DNA of 64,000 nucleotides from Cantharellus purpuraceus (GCA_025174535.1 JALBUN010000014.1:558001-622000), one strand, 5' to 3'; numbered from the stretch's first letter, positions 24,501-36,300 are shown. Made by a program: numbers and translations. The notes: generated by a model not told the origin, from the sequence alone.

Positions 24501-24820
24501 TACCATGCTTTCATCTCTTCTCTCAAAGTGTCTCAAATTATAGATGACTTCGCGAATCTCAAAATGCTTGGTCATGTGTTCATAGTATCTGATGCAAAAG
24601 ACCTTGCACAGATCGTACGAGATGTGACTCGCTATGGCGGGTCGTTTCGTCCGGAGGTAATGATGTATTGATTATTCGGATGACACTCATAACTCTCCTG
24701 TTTCATTCGCAGGATATCTACGAATTTATTCAGCGGCGAAGCGACTGGAAGAAAATCGAGAAGACCGTCGACAAGACTATGTATAACCTTAGCTTTAAAG
24801 AGGACTGTATTATTTGTTAA
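21519..24820 (+). CDS. RCY1: Recyclin-1 (F-box plus exocyst Sec10-like domain)
   Basis: Eleven exons (21519-22423, 22478-22628, 22681-22844, 22908-23007, 23056-23380, 23435-23732, 23797-23938, 23992-24117, 24174-24370, 24425-24656, 24713-24820) close to 915 residues. Residues about 34-70 are an F-box (LPKDLHLLIVAYLPVYQIP). The remainder aligns in order with the Sec10-like region of Rcy1/Pof6: VYQMFEQNMDEYLDEEVES, LLQALSDRHIRPGFA, SVAPLMQFFELVHIGDTIQS, CLEMHCKLIRGSTSKDVLEV, GGFQVIADLNAYHAFIS and a tail with YEFIQRRSDWKKIEK. Rcy1 links SCF to endosome-to-Golgi/plasma membrane recycling. The protein ends CIIC, reminiscent of the prenylated CaaX end of yeast Rcy1. Intron 2 (22629-22680) is GC-AG with donor GCAAGT. 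Confidence 0.93.
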
Positions 24821-25302
24821 GACCTATGCTGCATGCCTCGGTGCCAAGAAAAATGATTGGGCAGCTCCACCCTCATTATTTATTATCCATCACTCAAACT
24901 CTGTACAGGATACCCTAGCATGCGCAGTTCCAGGTCAGTCTCAGTGAATTGTTTCCCTAGCTTTTACTTTAGCGAACCTAACCTTGTCTTTCTCTCCTGT
25001 AGAACCTATGGATGAGTTCGGGCCTCTACACGTGGACTACTAGAAGGATGCGTATGAGTTGCGTAGAGTGTTCACATCGCTGTCAGAGTTTGTTCAGGCC
25101 AGTTCTCGAGCAAATGCATCCTTTTCTTTCCTCGGGGGACTAACATAGGAGGGGTCAAGGGAGACTCTAGAATGAGATTTGTTATAAAGTCATTTTTGGC
25201 GACTATGTAAGATGTGTAACTGTTTGTTTCAATGTCCGCTTCTTGGTCAACACGACGGCAACCAACTCGTGGGGTAACGAGAACTGGACGTGGTGTGTGG
25301 CC
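24821..25302. other. Spacer between recyclin and the following gene
   Basis: No gene recognised. It holds the recyclin 3' end and, presumably, the promoter of the downstream coiled-coil gene. A spliced segment ending GAC TAC TAG at about 25043 may be part of the recyclin 3' untranslated region. Confidence 0.4.
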
Positions 25303-27244
25303 ATGGAAATGTATTTCTTGAATCAGTTGGCCAAAAGTCTTAAACGACTTTATACAGGGGTTCCTAGCACACTCCTCAAGTTATTAGAAGTCACCTGGGT
25401 GAGACTGGGAGCAATCACGTTTATGGCATTCTAATGCTTTCTTCACTCGGGGACAGGGAACATTTTCGCTATCTTTTATATTAGGCAAAGAGCTGTACAA
25501 GTGCGTGTTGCTGATCATAGCGATTGTTCGTGCCATCCTCCATCTTGTCGCATACTTCCTTCACTTGGATCCGCTCACTTTCGACGCGGTGCGAGAAATG
25601 GTACGCATCTACTTAGACGTAAGCCCCTTTATTATTTGTCGCATGCGAATTTATCTCAGATACGTATCTATTTAGCCCGAAGCAGCCGGCGACCAAAAGG
25701 AACGACCGGTTCTGGAGCATACCATTGCGCGACTACAAGCCGACAACATGATCCTGCTGAGAAAAAACCAGGAAGTCTCGGCCCGTCTCTGTTCTTTGGA
25801 AGCTGAAGCTCGAGATTTGAAGGTCTCGCTGTCTAAGCAGGAGGATACGACACGTCAGCTCTTGCTCAGTATCCTTACATGTCGACAGACTGCGCGTTCA
25901 CGTGATCCTAGACGAGTTTCAACCAAACTACAGCTCAGCCTTTCACCTACACTACTTAGCCCTGACCAAAGGATTAAGGACGGTACGGACGACCCCCAAA
26001 CACGCGACAATGACATGCCCCAGCTGCTTGTTCAACTGCTTATGTTTCGCCGTTCGAGTCGATGTACAGCAAGCGCATTGAACATCATGATTTCTGCCAA
26101 TGGGCGTATGAAGGATGCTGCACGACGTTGTGACAATATTTCGCAGAGCTTGCTCATCGAGTTGCTTACGTTTCGAAAGCACACACTAGCACTACACGCT
26201 CAGAACAGGATGAAGAGTCGCTTGGCAACGATTTTGGTCCGAACCCAGCAGCGAAAAATGCAGACTATAGAAGCGGAACATGAGACGACAATAAAGCATA
26301 TGTTAATTCAGATGCTGACGCTCCGAAGGCGACTCTCTCACCTTCTCTTGTCTCGTAAATCTTCCTCTGCCGATCCTATGTCTCCATCGTTGCCTATCAT
26401 GCTGATGCCATCCTCGGTATCTTATCAATCACTTACCAATCAGCTCGAAAGCCTTCGATTATCGGAAGCGCAAGCGCGCGCAGAAAAGGAGAGTCTAGTA
26501 ACGTCTCTTTCTGAAGTGCTTGCAAGCCTGCCATTGACGGACCTATCCTTGACTGTCACGGAAAAAGAGCAGCCGATTAAAGAGCTTGTACTGGCTTTGG
26601 CATTCTTTTGGAAAATGTCACGAAGGCAGCCTCCATCTATGGCTAAGTTCAAGGAGATGCAGAAGGCCAAGTTAGACAAGGAGACTAATCTTCATCTCAG
26701 AGAAGAGCAGTTGAAAGTATTACGACCTGACATTCCATCGGACTCCGTTCGGGCCAGAGCTTTCAAGTTGGGACCGCCGACGAACAAATCTGCCATACCG
26801 ATTCAAGAAACTTCTAAGCAGCGGTGTGTTTCTTTTGTCGTTGCAGCTCATCCCTCTGATATACTTTGGTATTGCATCAGTGTTATCAACGATGCAATCC
26901 ATAGTGCTTATACCTCAATCACTTTTGATTCACAACAAGACTGCGTTCTCACCCATGCATCCGACTCTCATCCGCTTTTCCCTCCAGGAATACCTCTTCC
27001 ATCGCATCTGGCGCGATCCACAGTCCTTCCTTCACACCACCAACACATCTCAAGTCTGCTAATGGCGCGGTTGTTCCCGGCCCCGATACATCCACCCCAG
27101 TCGACGTTCATGACTCGAGGTGGACACAGGGAGGTGTCCAATGATGTCCAGTGTCCGCTTCTCCCTAACTGTGAGAGTCGCCTCCAGCTCACCAATGGGT
27201 CCTGGGTTCTTCGCGATGGACAGGAACACCCGCCAGGAAATTGA
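25303..27244 (+). CDS. Unrecognised coiled-coil protein with repeated leucine-rich motif
   Basis: A 498-codon open frame (25748-27244) is extended upstream by a good splice, GAC at 25620 to CCC at about 25678. This adds a hydrophobic helix (VLLIIAIVRAILHLVAYFLH) and EAAGDQKERPVLEHTIARLQ. The first exon (ATG 25303, donor after 25398) is uncertain because its phase does not join cleanly. The body is helical and charged. A motif of the form (Q/S/H)-(L/M)-L-x2-(L/I/M)-L-(T/M)-x-R recurs four times: QLLLSILTCR, QLLVQLLMFR, SLLIELLTFR and HMLIQMLTLR, spaced 42-55 residues apart, with a weaker fifth (ELVLALAFFWK). No known family was recognised. An optional 57-bp intron at about 26824-26880 would keep the frame. 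The 3' third is less convincing as coding sequence. Confidence 0.5.
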
Positions 27245-27960
27245 ATATTGCGCTATCCCTCGTGAATTGTGTTTGAACGAAATTTCCCATTGCTCAACTT
27301 GAGTGTCTTGTCGCATTGCCTTCCAATTCCCCATATCCTATATCCTGTCCTATTCTCGTGATCTCGCAGCATATGCACCCTTCCACTCATTTTTTCTCAT
27401 AAGGTGTTCTAGATATGTCTCTGTTCAACCATTCTTCCTAAGGAGTTACAACGACTTCTGATCTACATGTGGTTTTGTGATTTCGGATACAGTGCAGCCT
27501 CGTTCTCATAATTTCATGCTTGTTTATACTTTAAATAATACTTCTGTCACTCAGTTAATAGGATAGTATTCATTTTGAAGCCATCGTAGTTATGTGCCCT
27601 GTCTAGAGCATGGATGAGTGCAAGTGCAAATCAGAATTGGACTTGGAACCATCAGTGTTTGATTAATGCTAATAGGATTTTCCTAGCTTGAATATCATTG
27701 GAAATACAGTACATACAGTAGTTGCTCAGCTGTTATGACTACATTCATTAACACCCAGATCCCTGTCCGATCCACTCAGATCCCTGCGCATATGAAATCT
27801 ATATTCCATTTGGAAACCATCACGTCTCCATTTACCTGTCCGATTGTCACCGCCGAATCTTGCCCATCCATCTCTGGTTCCGATTGATGCATCAGCATCA
27901 CCATAGGAACCCAGACATCTGTCCCCGTCGGACTCAGACATACTCATGTAAGGCCATCAG
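27245..27960. other. AT-rich spacer before the foldback element
   Basis: No gene recognised. A short internal duplication of CAGATCCCTG occurs at about 27756 and 27778. The motif CCATCAGTGTTT occurs at about 27648 and again at the left edge of the foldback element. Confidence 0.4.
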
Positions 27961-28505
27961 TGTTTTGGAACCCGCAAAATTATGGTGTTAGGGCAAGCTC
28001 TAAATCACCACAATTCCGTGAATGAACAGCTGAGAAGAATATCAAACCCTGCTGCAGCACAACTCCAGAAACGATTTAACGTTTGTACTTTGGTTACAAT
28101 CCTTTGTATTGGTCAATGCAGACTATACGCAGAAAGGTAATACATTTCTTAGCAGCAAGAAATGAATAAGACTTCCAGAGTCTAGAGTTCACGGACGCTT
28201 AGGGGTCCAGATATTCCAAAAAGAGGGGAATGCACTTAGAGGCTAAAGGAAGTAGGTGGATGAATCCAACCGTCCAACCAGTGGCACTCAGAAGCGGGTA
28301 ACAGCGATGTGTGAAGTAGTCTAGCAACTGCTTCACACGAGTTCAAGATTCTAATGCTCTGCAAAGGCAGTACACACTAGTAACTTAAACAAGAGCACTA
28401 ATGGCAGGACTATCGACAGACAATCTCACCCTGTAGATTTGTAGTCACGTGAGGCAGATACTACACTCACGCCCAAAGCAGGAATATCACTACTTCGAGT
28501 GCAAT
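27961..28505 (+). repeat. Left arm of the foldback element
   Basis: 545 bp, reverse complement of 28768-29313. It contains one TCACGTGA octamer at 28445-28452. Differences from the right arm include one base at about 28018 and one single-base deletion at about 28320. Confidence 0.9.
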
Positions 28506-28767
28506 CAAGTACAGTTACACAACTGTAAAAGATCCTTGAACTGGTAATCAACAGTTACTGAGATAGAGGATGACACTGTATGTCGCTCTAGTCACACTGG
28601 TGTGCAGAAGATGGGTAGAATATGATGGATATGTCCCTATTTCAGAGGCAGAATGGCCTCCTTATATATTGTATTTACAGGGGCTGACTAGTGGTTCTGG
28701 AATATTCTACCTATTAATAGATGGAAGCTACTGGAAGGTTGTGGAAGGTGGAAGAAAGGGGTAGAAT

Positions 28768-29313
28768 ATTGCACTCGAAGTAGTGATATTCCTGCTTTGG
28801 GCGTGAGTGTAGTATCTGCCTCACGTGACTACAAATCTACAGGGTGAGATTGTCTGTCGATAGTCCTGCCATTAGTGCTCTTGTTTAAGTTACTAGTGTG
28901 TACTGCCTTTGCAGAGCATTAGAATCTTGAACTCGTGTGAAGCAGTTGCTAGCACTACTTCACACATCGCTGTTACCCGCTTCTGAGTGCCACTGGTTGG
29001 ACGGTTGGATTCATCCACCTACTTCCTTTAGCCTCTAAGTGCATTCCCCTCTTTTTGGAATATCTGGACCCCTAAGCGTCCATGAACTCTAGACTCTGGA
29101 AGTCTTATTCATTTCTTGCTGCTAAGAAATGTATTACCTTTCTGCGTATAGTCTGCATTGACCAATACAAAGGATTGTAACCAAAGTACAAACGTTAAAT
29201 CGTTTCTGGAGTTGTGCTGCAGCAGGGTTTGATATTCTTCTCAGCTGTTCATTCATGGAATTGTGGTGATTTAGAGCTTGCCCTAACACCATAATTTTGC
29301 GGGTTCCAAAACA
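28768..29313 (-). repeat. Right arm of the foldback element
   Basis: 546 bp, reverse complement of 27961-28505, ending in TTTGCGGGTTCCAAAACA. Confidence 0.9.
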
Positions 29314-32300
29314 ATAAGGATTCTGTTGTCAGAGGTTTTGGAGGTTGGATTGAAAGTACATCAGGAGGATATCAAAATATGGCAGAAATATGACTTGTAA
29401 CAGTTACATGAAAGTGACCAGATGGATGATCTACAGACAGGATGGAAGAATTCCATCAGTGATAAGTAAAGAGTTGTCCAAGGTCAGTCCTCAATAATCA
29501 CCTGCAGGAGTAGATTGCATCCATGAATTCAATCCATGGAGGCATGTGGGAGTGGTTTGAAACATAGCTATGGGAATCAACATATACACAGCTCCCAGGA
29601 AGGTAATATCTCCCTGTGAAACAATAAACTCTAGGTGCTACTGTACCTGGGCATTGGAAGGTGTAGGAGCTTGTGCATTGGATAGGCTACACTACCTTCT
29701 TGGGCACCATAAACATGATGGATGAGAGGGTGAAGTGTGAGACAGCTGCAAACACCAGTTGGCATGAAGATTCTGTGTAGCAATGTGACTCATTTGTCCC
29801 GGGTAGTCTGTGGAAGTAAAACACATGGATCGTTCTACTAACTCGATCCATGCCAGAAAATGTGTGAAGACAATCTGCTGAAGATCTACAGATATTATGA
29901 AGGGTTGGACCTAGTCCTTGAAGTGTAGGAAGGATATGCAACAGAAGCTAGTAACACCTGTCAACCACTAGTCAAACATAAGATGAAAGAAATCCTACCT
30001 CAGTCTCGTGAAAACGAGAGTACTAAACTACACAAGAAAACTTATACACGTTCAGTGACACGCCCCTATCCGCGACGTCGGTCAACGAACCTCCGTAGTC
30101 TGTGGACCGTAGTGGATCCCAAGGGACACCCCGTTCTGCTCAACACGAAGTGCATAGATGTTGTACATGCATTGGAAGGGTTGCGCCAGCATCGCAGGCT
30201 CCATAGAGCTGATCCAAGGAGGCGATGCAGGTGGGAGAACCCCTGCAGATCAACCATGGGGCGGATGCCATATGCAGAGCATATCCCTTAGGATATTTCT
30301 TCATGAACGGCATGCCGAAGTGGCTTGCATGCCACGACCCTTGTCCAAACAGACACACTAGATTCGAGGTTCCCTGGACTCTGCACGCGAACGTCAGTAT
30401 ACCCAGTATTGCTGTGTGTGGGTAACTCACAAAAGAAATTTTCTCACAAGCTTCCCTGTCGAATACCACGGAGAAGTCTCTCATCCTGGGTAGTTGTGTC
30501 GTAGACAAATGAAGCACAGCCCACCAGTGCACAGCGTACATGGAGTCGTCATGCAGAGAGCATCTGGACACTGTTTGGTGTGGTTATCGCGTCGGGTCGT
30601 ACGCCTGAAGTCAATGATTTGACCGTTGTGCGGGGATATGCTGGAATACGACGGCTCGGTCACGACATAGACTAAGGCATTATCCAGTCATATGTAGCGT
30701 CCATATTCTTGTCGTTTTCTCCGCCTGGGATACCTTGGTGCGTCACATCACCATGTGAGTCACTGCCGCCTCCTCCGTGGCTCGCAGTGGTAGCGTTCCC
30801 GTAGACTAACTTGTAGGGCGATACTGCGCACTCATAGTAATGGGTCGAGTCCATGTGTTATTTCGCCGGAAGAGTTGCTTCAAGTGATTAACTGGTTCAG
30901 GTAATCAATGCCTGCCACGCTACTTCCGATGTTGGTTTGGGTAGCGCACAGCCAGTCAACCTGGAGTCTGGAACGTGCGGGTCGTGTCAAACCAAGCTAG
31001 AGATTGACGTCAAAATAGGGAAAACAGGGAGTTCATCCAAGGAAAGATTCATACCTTTTTAGAGGACACGAGCGCTTTCGATTGCAATTTCCAGCGTTCG
31101 AGGTCGCGGCAAAGATAGTGTAATCGTCTCCAATCGCTCTAAAGTATCTCAGTGCTATCCCGAAGACAACTTTATCCATCGGTCCTGTGCTTGTCACTTC
31201 GAATCGAGCCAAACCCTCGATCCAGGACTGACGGCTACGTTGCTTGCAGACCTAGCGTTCGAGTATGAGTGTGACACTCTAATATTGATAAAGTCTTGTC
31301 GTCTGGCTGCCATCGTATCCAACAATCGTCACCCGCATTCTGGTGGCAACTTCCCGCGGAAATTCATTGACTTACACGTACTTGCCCCATAAGGGTCGAT
31401 ACGTGAAATTAGGGAGACAATACCGGTATGCTGTACGTCATATGTCTTTACTCCCCAGATTGATACATCTGAGACTTGTTGTGAGTAAATGCCAAGTTTA
31501 TCCAGATACAGCGAAAATATACCTCGATGAGGGATCGGTCTCTCTCAAGTCCACTTTCGGAGCGCATCCATCAATGGAAAGAAGGCGATCAAGCCTATCT
31601 TGTCTGATCTTTCTAGGCATATGAAATTTCCATGATTCACGCCGAAAGGATTGAGCGGTGCCTTGGGGGTAAGTGCGTCAGTTAAAGCTCACACTTCTCT
31701 CCCGATGTCCACTTACAGAACCCATTTGGTATCAGAAAGTGCACAGTCAGGTCCATCTTGACTGATCTCTAAGGACATAGAATGTCCATGATCAAACTGA
31801 ATGGGATTGAGCAGTTGCCTTGCGAGTAGATGCTGAAGGTAAAACTCACATTTGTCAACTGGATCAAACCCCTTTAACTGTTCCCCTGCGGTCTCTGTAC
31901 ACATAGAATTCTTATAGGCTTAGAGGTGTAGCGTGAGAGTTGTCGATTGACTCGTTGGACGTTGATGGGATAGGCATGGTGTGAACGACAGCACGCTGAG
32001 GAAGCCATTCCAAACACGCGGATGCCTCGTAGCCCATACTTCCCAGTCCTCTATGAAAAGTGTATAAGTGAGAGTGTTTCCAAATAGCTTTATGAGATTG
32101 AGCACCTGTGTCGGCCAGGGGAAGGAGGAGATTGAGGTGAAAGCTTGAGGCTTGGAGGATGGATCTTCTCAAAAAGAAGAGCATACATATCGAGGGATTT
32201 TCCCCCCGCATCATCCTAGGACCAGGATGTCATGCAATCCAGCAAGTGTGAGTTGTCATGCATCGTGGCTCAAACTTGAACACACAAGCTCAGACTCAAG

Positions 32301-32407
32301 CGCCTACATATCGCGCAATTTACTCTGCTACCCTTCTTACTTTACATCTGCTTGAAAAACTTGTTCATCCCTTCCGCAAAGGTATGTACGCCTAACACAC
32401 TACCAAA
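29314..32407. other. Repeat-rich interval without a confident gene
   Basis: Open frames here are short and fragmented. The longest are on the minus strand at 30140-30571 and the plus strand at 29983-30291. None shows a known motif or a consistent splice chain. A degenerate direct duplication is visible: about 31600-31695 and 31758-31855 share TGATCT, ATGATC, GGATTGAGCAG/CGG, TGCCTTG and AAACTCACA-like blocks in the same order. The stretch looks like decayed sequence. Confidence 0.45.
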
Positions 32408-32599
32408 ATGTATGCCTCACGTTCATACGATATAGATCTTCAAGTTACTCCAGATAGGGGTTATACCAGCAGCCCTCACGGAATGACGACCCCTCAAGGA
32501 ATGACAACCCCTCAAGAAATCATGCCGCAATTCTCTAGCTCCACTAGTTCTTCTGTTCCACGGCTTCACTCCTGGCAACGCTGGCCTATTATTCCTTGA
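32408..32599 (+). pseudogene. Possible start of a small or truncated gene at a tandem duplication
   Basis: A 63-codon frame opens with MYASRSYDIDLQVTPDRGYT and holds a short duplicated peptide GMTTPQ GMTTPQ. It is preceded by a plausible leader intron (GTATGTACG at about 32380). The frame stops shortly after entering the first copy of the 0.4-kb tandem duplication. Later frames inside both copies read DKAR(S/N)YQVSLG, but copy A is frameshifted relative to copy B, so this is probably a broken gene. Whether any protein is made is unclear. Confidence 0.3.
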
Positions 32600-32962
32600 C
32601 GCTTGCCTTGCCCCCTCCGGCCGTGCCCCCTCTGGCCGTCAGCCAAGAGGAGAGCGGTCACGCACTCGGTTGGCCAGTACATCCCCTTCACGGACCTCCT
32701 CCTCCTCTGACCTTCGTTCCAGGAGTGAAGCCTATATCGGTTCACCCCCAGTGATTCCTTGCCATGGTGGTATCAGATGTATGCGAGAGCTTGCCTCTGT
32801 GCTAGTGGTGCCCTCGCCTAAATGAAGTCGCCACGCACATTCGAGTACGATCACCCAGACGATCACCCAGACAAGGCAAGAAGCTATCAGGTGTCCCTCG
32901 GAACAACCAGTACAAGGTGAGTGGAGGTCGAACAGTCTACTTCCATGCTTAAGCCTAACATT
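32521..32962. repeat. Tandem duplication, copy A (442 bp)
   Basis: Starts CATGCCGCAATTCTCTAGCTC and ends at the second occurrence of that sequence. It shares with copy B the blocks CGGTTGGCCAGTAC, CACCCCCAG(T/C)GATTCCTTG, ATCAG/GTCAGATGTATGCG AGAGCTTGCC, CTATCAGGTGTCCCTCGGA and GTGAGTGGAGGTCGAAC. Copy A carries extra segments such as a duplicated GATCACCCAGAC. Confidence 0.85.
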
Positions 32963-33344
32963 CATGCCGCAATTCTCTAGCTCTTCTGTTCCACAGCTTC
33001 ACGCACAGCAACACTGGCCTATTCCTTGACGTTTGCCTTTCTCCCTCCGGCCATGAGCCAAGAGCAGAACGGTCAAGTACTAATCGTACTCGGTTGGCCA
33101 GTACGTCCCCTTCACTGACCGCCTTCCTCTCTGACTCTTGTTCCAGTAGTGAAACCTATGCCAGTTCACCCCCAGCGATTCCTTGCTGTTGTCGTGTCAG
33201 ATGTATGCGAGAGCTTGCCTTAGTGCTAGTGGCGCCCTCGCAACCCGGACAAAGCAAGAAACTATCAGGTGTCCCTCGGAAACAGCCAGTACATGGTGAG
33301 TGGAGGTCGAACGGTCTGCTTCCATGCTCAAGTCTAACATTCAT
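32963..33344. repeat. Tandem duplication, copy B (382 bp)
   Basis: Second, shorter copy in direct orientation. It ends just before the Ppo gene stop codon at 33400. The reading DKARNYQVSLG continues in frame here to FHAQV-stop, whereas copy A has lost one base after CTCGGA. Confidence 0.85.
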
Positions 33345-33399
33345 ATAACAGGGAGATCGCCTTTTTTCATTGATAAATAAAAATACAACATTCATATCA

Positions 33400-36300
33400 C
33401 TATATCGAACTCGATTTCCGGAAGCCGCTTTGCCAGCATGTCTTATATATCAAACTAAAATCCATGTCAGCACGAGGAATATCTGGCCGAGAAAGGACAA
33501 AAAGCACCTGCACGTGCATAGAATAAGGCCACGGCGTCGATTGCCCTTTGCTATCAATGTATAATTTTTGAGAAGTGCCGTGCAGGTTTTCGGTGAAGCT
33601 GGAGAGGGGTGTTACCGACAGCTAGCACGGGGAAAGAAACTTCTGCTTACCGAGCCAGTTGTCCTGACGCACCAGGCGCGCGTCTCAAGTTCTTTTGGCT
33701 AAACACTGCTCGAAGAACACGCGCCATCGTCTTGTTTGAGAAGTCCTGGTCCAACGACCTGCATTCCAAGTCAAAGGGGGATACCTACTTGCGGCTAGTG
33801 TACGTACGAGTGCGCTCCTGGAACGAAGGATAACTCGGATGGTGGTCTTTGAGGATTCACAGTGCCGGCATCAGGTCCCGCCTGCCGCAAGTAGTTGAAC
33901 AATCAGGAGAGGAAATGATATGAGCGAACTTACATCCACAAGAGCGGCGGCCAGATTAACGAAGACCCTCTCGCTTCCTGACACTTGGACTGTCTGGACA
34001 TTGGTATTGGTGCGAGCCTCTCTAAGCACTCCCGCAATCTGTCTCAAACGCTCATCAGCCTTGCAGTCACAAAAGTCGGGCAACGGGGAGAACTCGCCGG
34101 AGGATCGAGGCCTGGTCAATCGTTAGTTGGGCTCAATCTCATAGCATAAAGAATTGCACATACGCAAGGCCTCTCGCACATATCCTATCAACGAGCTCTC
34201 CGTTTCTTCGCTGACAGGACGACCAGCCAGAGCAACAATGGCATCCTTATCGTTCTTCCGTGGAGGGTCGAGATAGAAATTAACGACATGGGTCATGGCT
34301 ATATGGGAAGATAGTTAGACAGGATACAACCGCCTTAACGTGTGTCATACCGTGGGCCCAGTTTGCGACCGAGTTGATGGCGATGCCAAAGAGATTATAC
34401 ACAATATCCCCGCTGTCATCGTCCAGTTCACCATGGTTGTTACGAACCATCTTGTGAAGGGCATCCTCGACTTCTTGCTTGCCGGCTTCGTGGGCACGTT
34501 GACCGGAAATCCGTCCAACAGCTCCTCGAATGCTGGAGAACTGCACCCCGCCAGTCAGATAGTTGTATTAAACAGTGACGCGAGCACCCACGACAGAATT
34601 GGTCTCCTTCAATTTCGCTGTAATATCGCTCAGGAGGCTTTTCGCCGCCTTCTCAGAATGGTCCTTCAAAAACCACGCATTCACAGGTTCAGTATTAAAA
34701 TAAATATATCTGATCCACGATCATGGGTGAGCTCCATGGAACATGGCGTAGATGAAACATAACCCACGTGAACAAGACGGCAAGGTAACCGTATAGTTGC
34801 TGTTCGGAATATTTGCCATCAGGGTTTTCACTCGTTCGCAGTGGTAAGGCGACCTAATCGTGAGGTCAGTCCCCGTAGCCGTAAAGACTTGGCCAAATGG
34901 CACATACAACTCGTGATGTCAACCAATAAAGAGGCACGATGTTGATGATCTCACGGACAATATCAACTGTCTTCGTCGTCGCACCTACAACTGCATACGA
35001 TTTGTCCGCAATAAGTTCCCGCGTCATTTCATAATAGTACTGTGCATGATCCGAATTGGCCCCCGGCGTAAAGAGCAGATTCTGAATCTAGTAACCGAAA
35101 GGAGTCGTCACGTCAGATGCGGCATTCGATCCTACTGTTAATCACACATACCATGGCACGAGTTCGGTTGTGCTTGCCGTCACTGGCACCCAGATAGAAT
35201 CCATGGCCATCAGTAAGAGTCGCGGAGAGTACCTCGTATGGCGGAATGAATACTGTTGGATTTGTGACAATCTCCTTCACAAATTGGAAGCCATTGACAG
35301 GAATGATTGGAAGTAGAGTGCGGGGCTCGGACCAATCGTATTTTTTTATCATGCTCGGCTCTTTTTTCATGTTTTCGCGCATGCGGCTAGGGACAACTAG
35401 AGGGAAATGAGCATAGATGGAGGTTGGCGTATAGTGTCGTGGCAGGGCACGGAAGAGAAGCTTTGTGAGCATGCCGCCAAGCGACCCATTATCGTCCATC
35501 GTCTCGACGTCTTGGTATCCCCATGAAGTAAGGTTGAATGCTAAGCAGCAAGTTAGGATGGATGTAGTGGAGGGACGCGGCTGGATAGAAGCGTACGCGT
35601 ATACTCAATGGTCAAAAACCGGTCTCCTCGAATCAGAGCGACGGCATCCGCCAGAATTGAACGGGACATGGTGAAGCCCGCACACAACCCCGACCCGGGA
35701 ATCGACGGTCTGGTCTCTTCGGCTTGCATACCAACCTGATCAAAAAGTCAGAAAAGTGTGGCAATATTTCAACAACACCTACATATAACTCCATGTTGTC
35801 AATGTGTTGGTAGAGCTGCTTAGCTGCCGCCTGCAAAGCCATGTTCAAATGATCACCCTAGTTATTATGCCAGACAACATAACACGTACGCTAATATGAT
35901 GGTTCGTATTCCATTCCTCGAAACTTGTATATGCTAAGCGATAAGTCGATTAATACGACACTGAGCGTAAAAGGAGTCTCCAAACTTACGCTTTAAGCCC
36001 AGGAACTGCCTGAATTCGTTCAGGGAACAGACACCCCATGTCCGCGCCTGTTCTATCCCCAACATCTCAATGACTTTGAACGCAGCTGGGATACCTCTCG
36101 CCCTGAATGCATTGGCGGGATCGGCGGTGGCACTCTGGAGTATGCGGGCAAGATCGGCATCATCAAACCTTCCTGTGTTCTCATCACGCTTCAGACTACA
36201 CGCTCGTTAAGCATTAGGTGTGCGCATGTGGGATACAGAACGACGTACCGGTTGAAGGTCCATTTCCTAGCATCAGTGCCCTGGGTGTATAATTCCCTTC

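Larger units (their letters stand above)
27961..29313. mobile_element. Foldback element: two 545-bp inverted arms around a 262-bp loop
   Basis: The sequence from 27961 inward is the reverse complement of the sequence from 29313 inward, over 545/546 bp with only about three differences seen by eye (two substitutions and one single-base indel). The arms end TGTTTTGGAACCCGC and its complement. The loop 28506-28767 has only a 64-codon open frame. No transposase or reverse transcriptase is encoded, so it would be non-autonomous, or it arose by an inverted duplication. No convincing target-site duplication was found in the flanks (left flank ends GCCATCAG, right flank begins ATAAGGAT). The near identity of the arms suggests recent origin or continuing gene conversion. 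Confidence 0.85.

Noticed and set aside
28570..28764. 64-codon open frame in the loop of the foldback element
   Set aside because: Too short, without homologous motif, and no promoter or splice signal. Likely chance.
29687..29941. Possible transposase-derived fragment near the foldback element
   Set aside because: Short phrases on the minus strand vaguely recall DDE-type transposases, but no catalytic motif or continuous frame could be shown.
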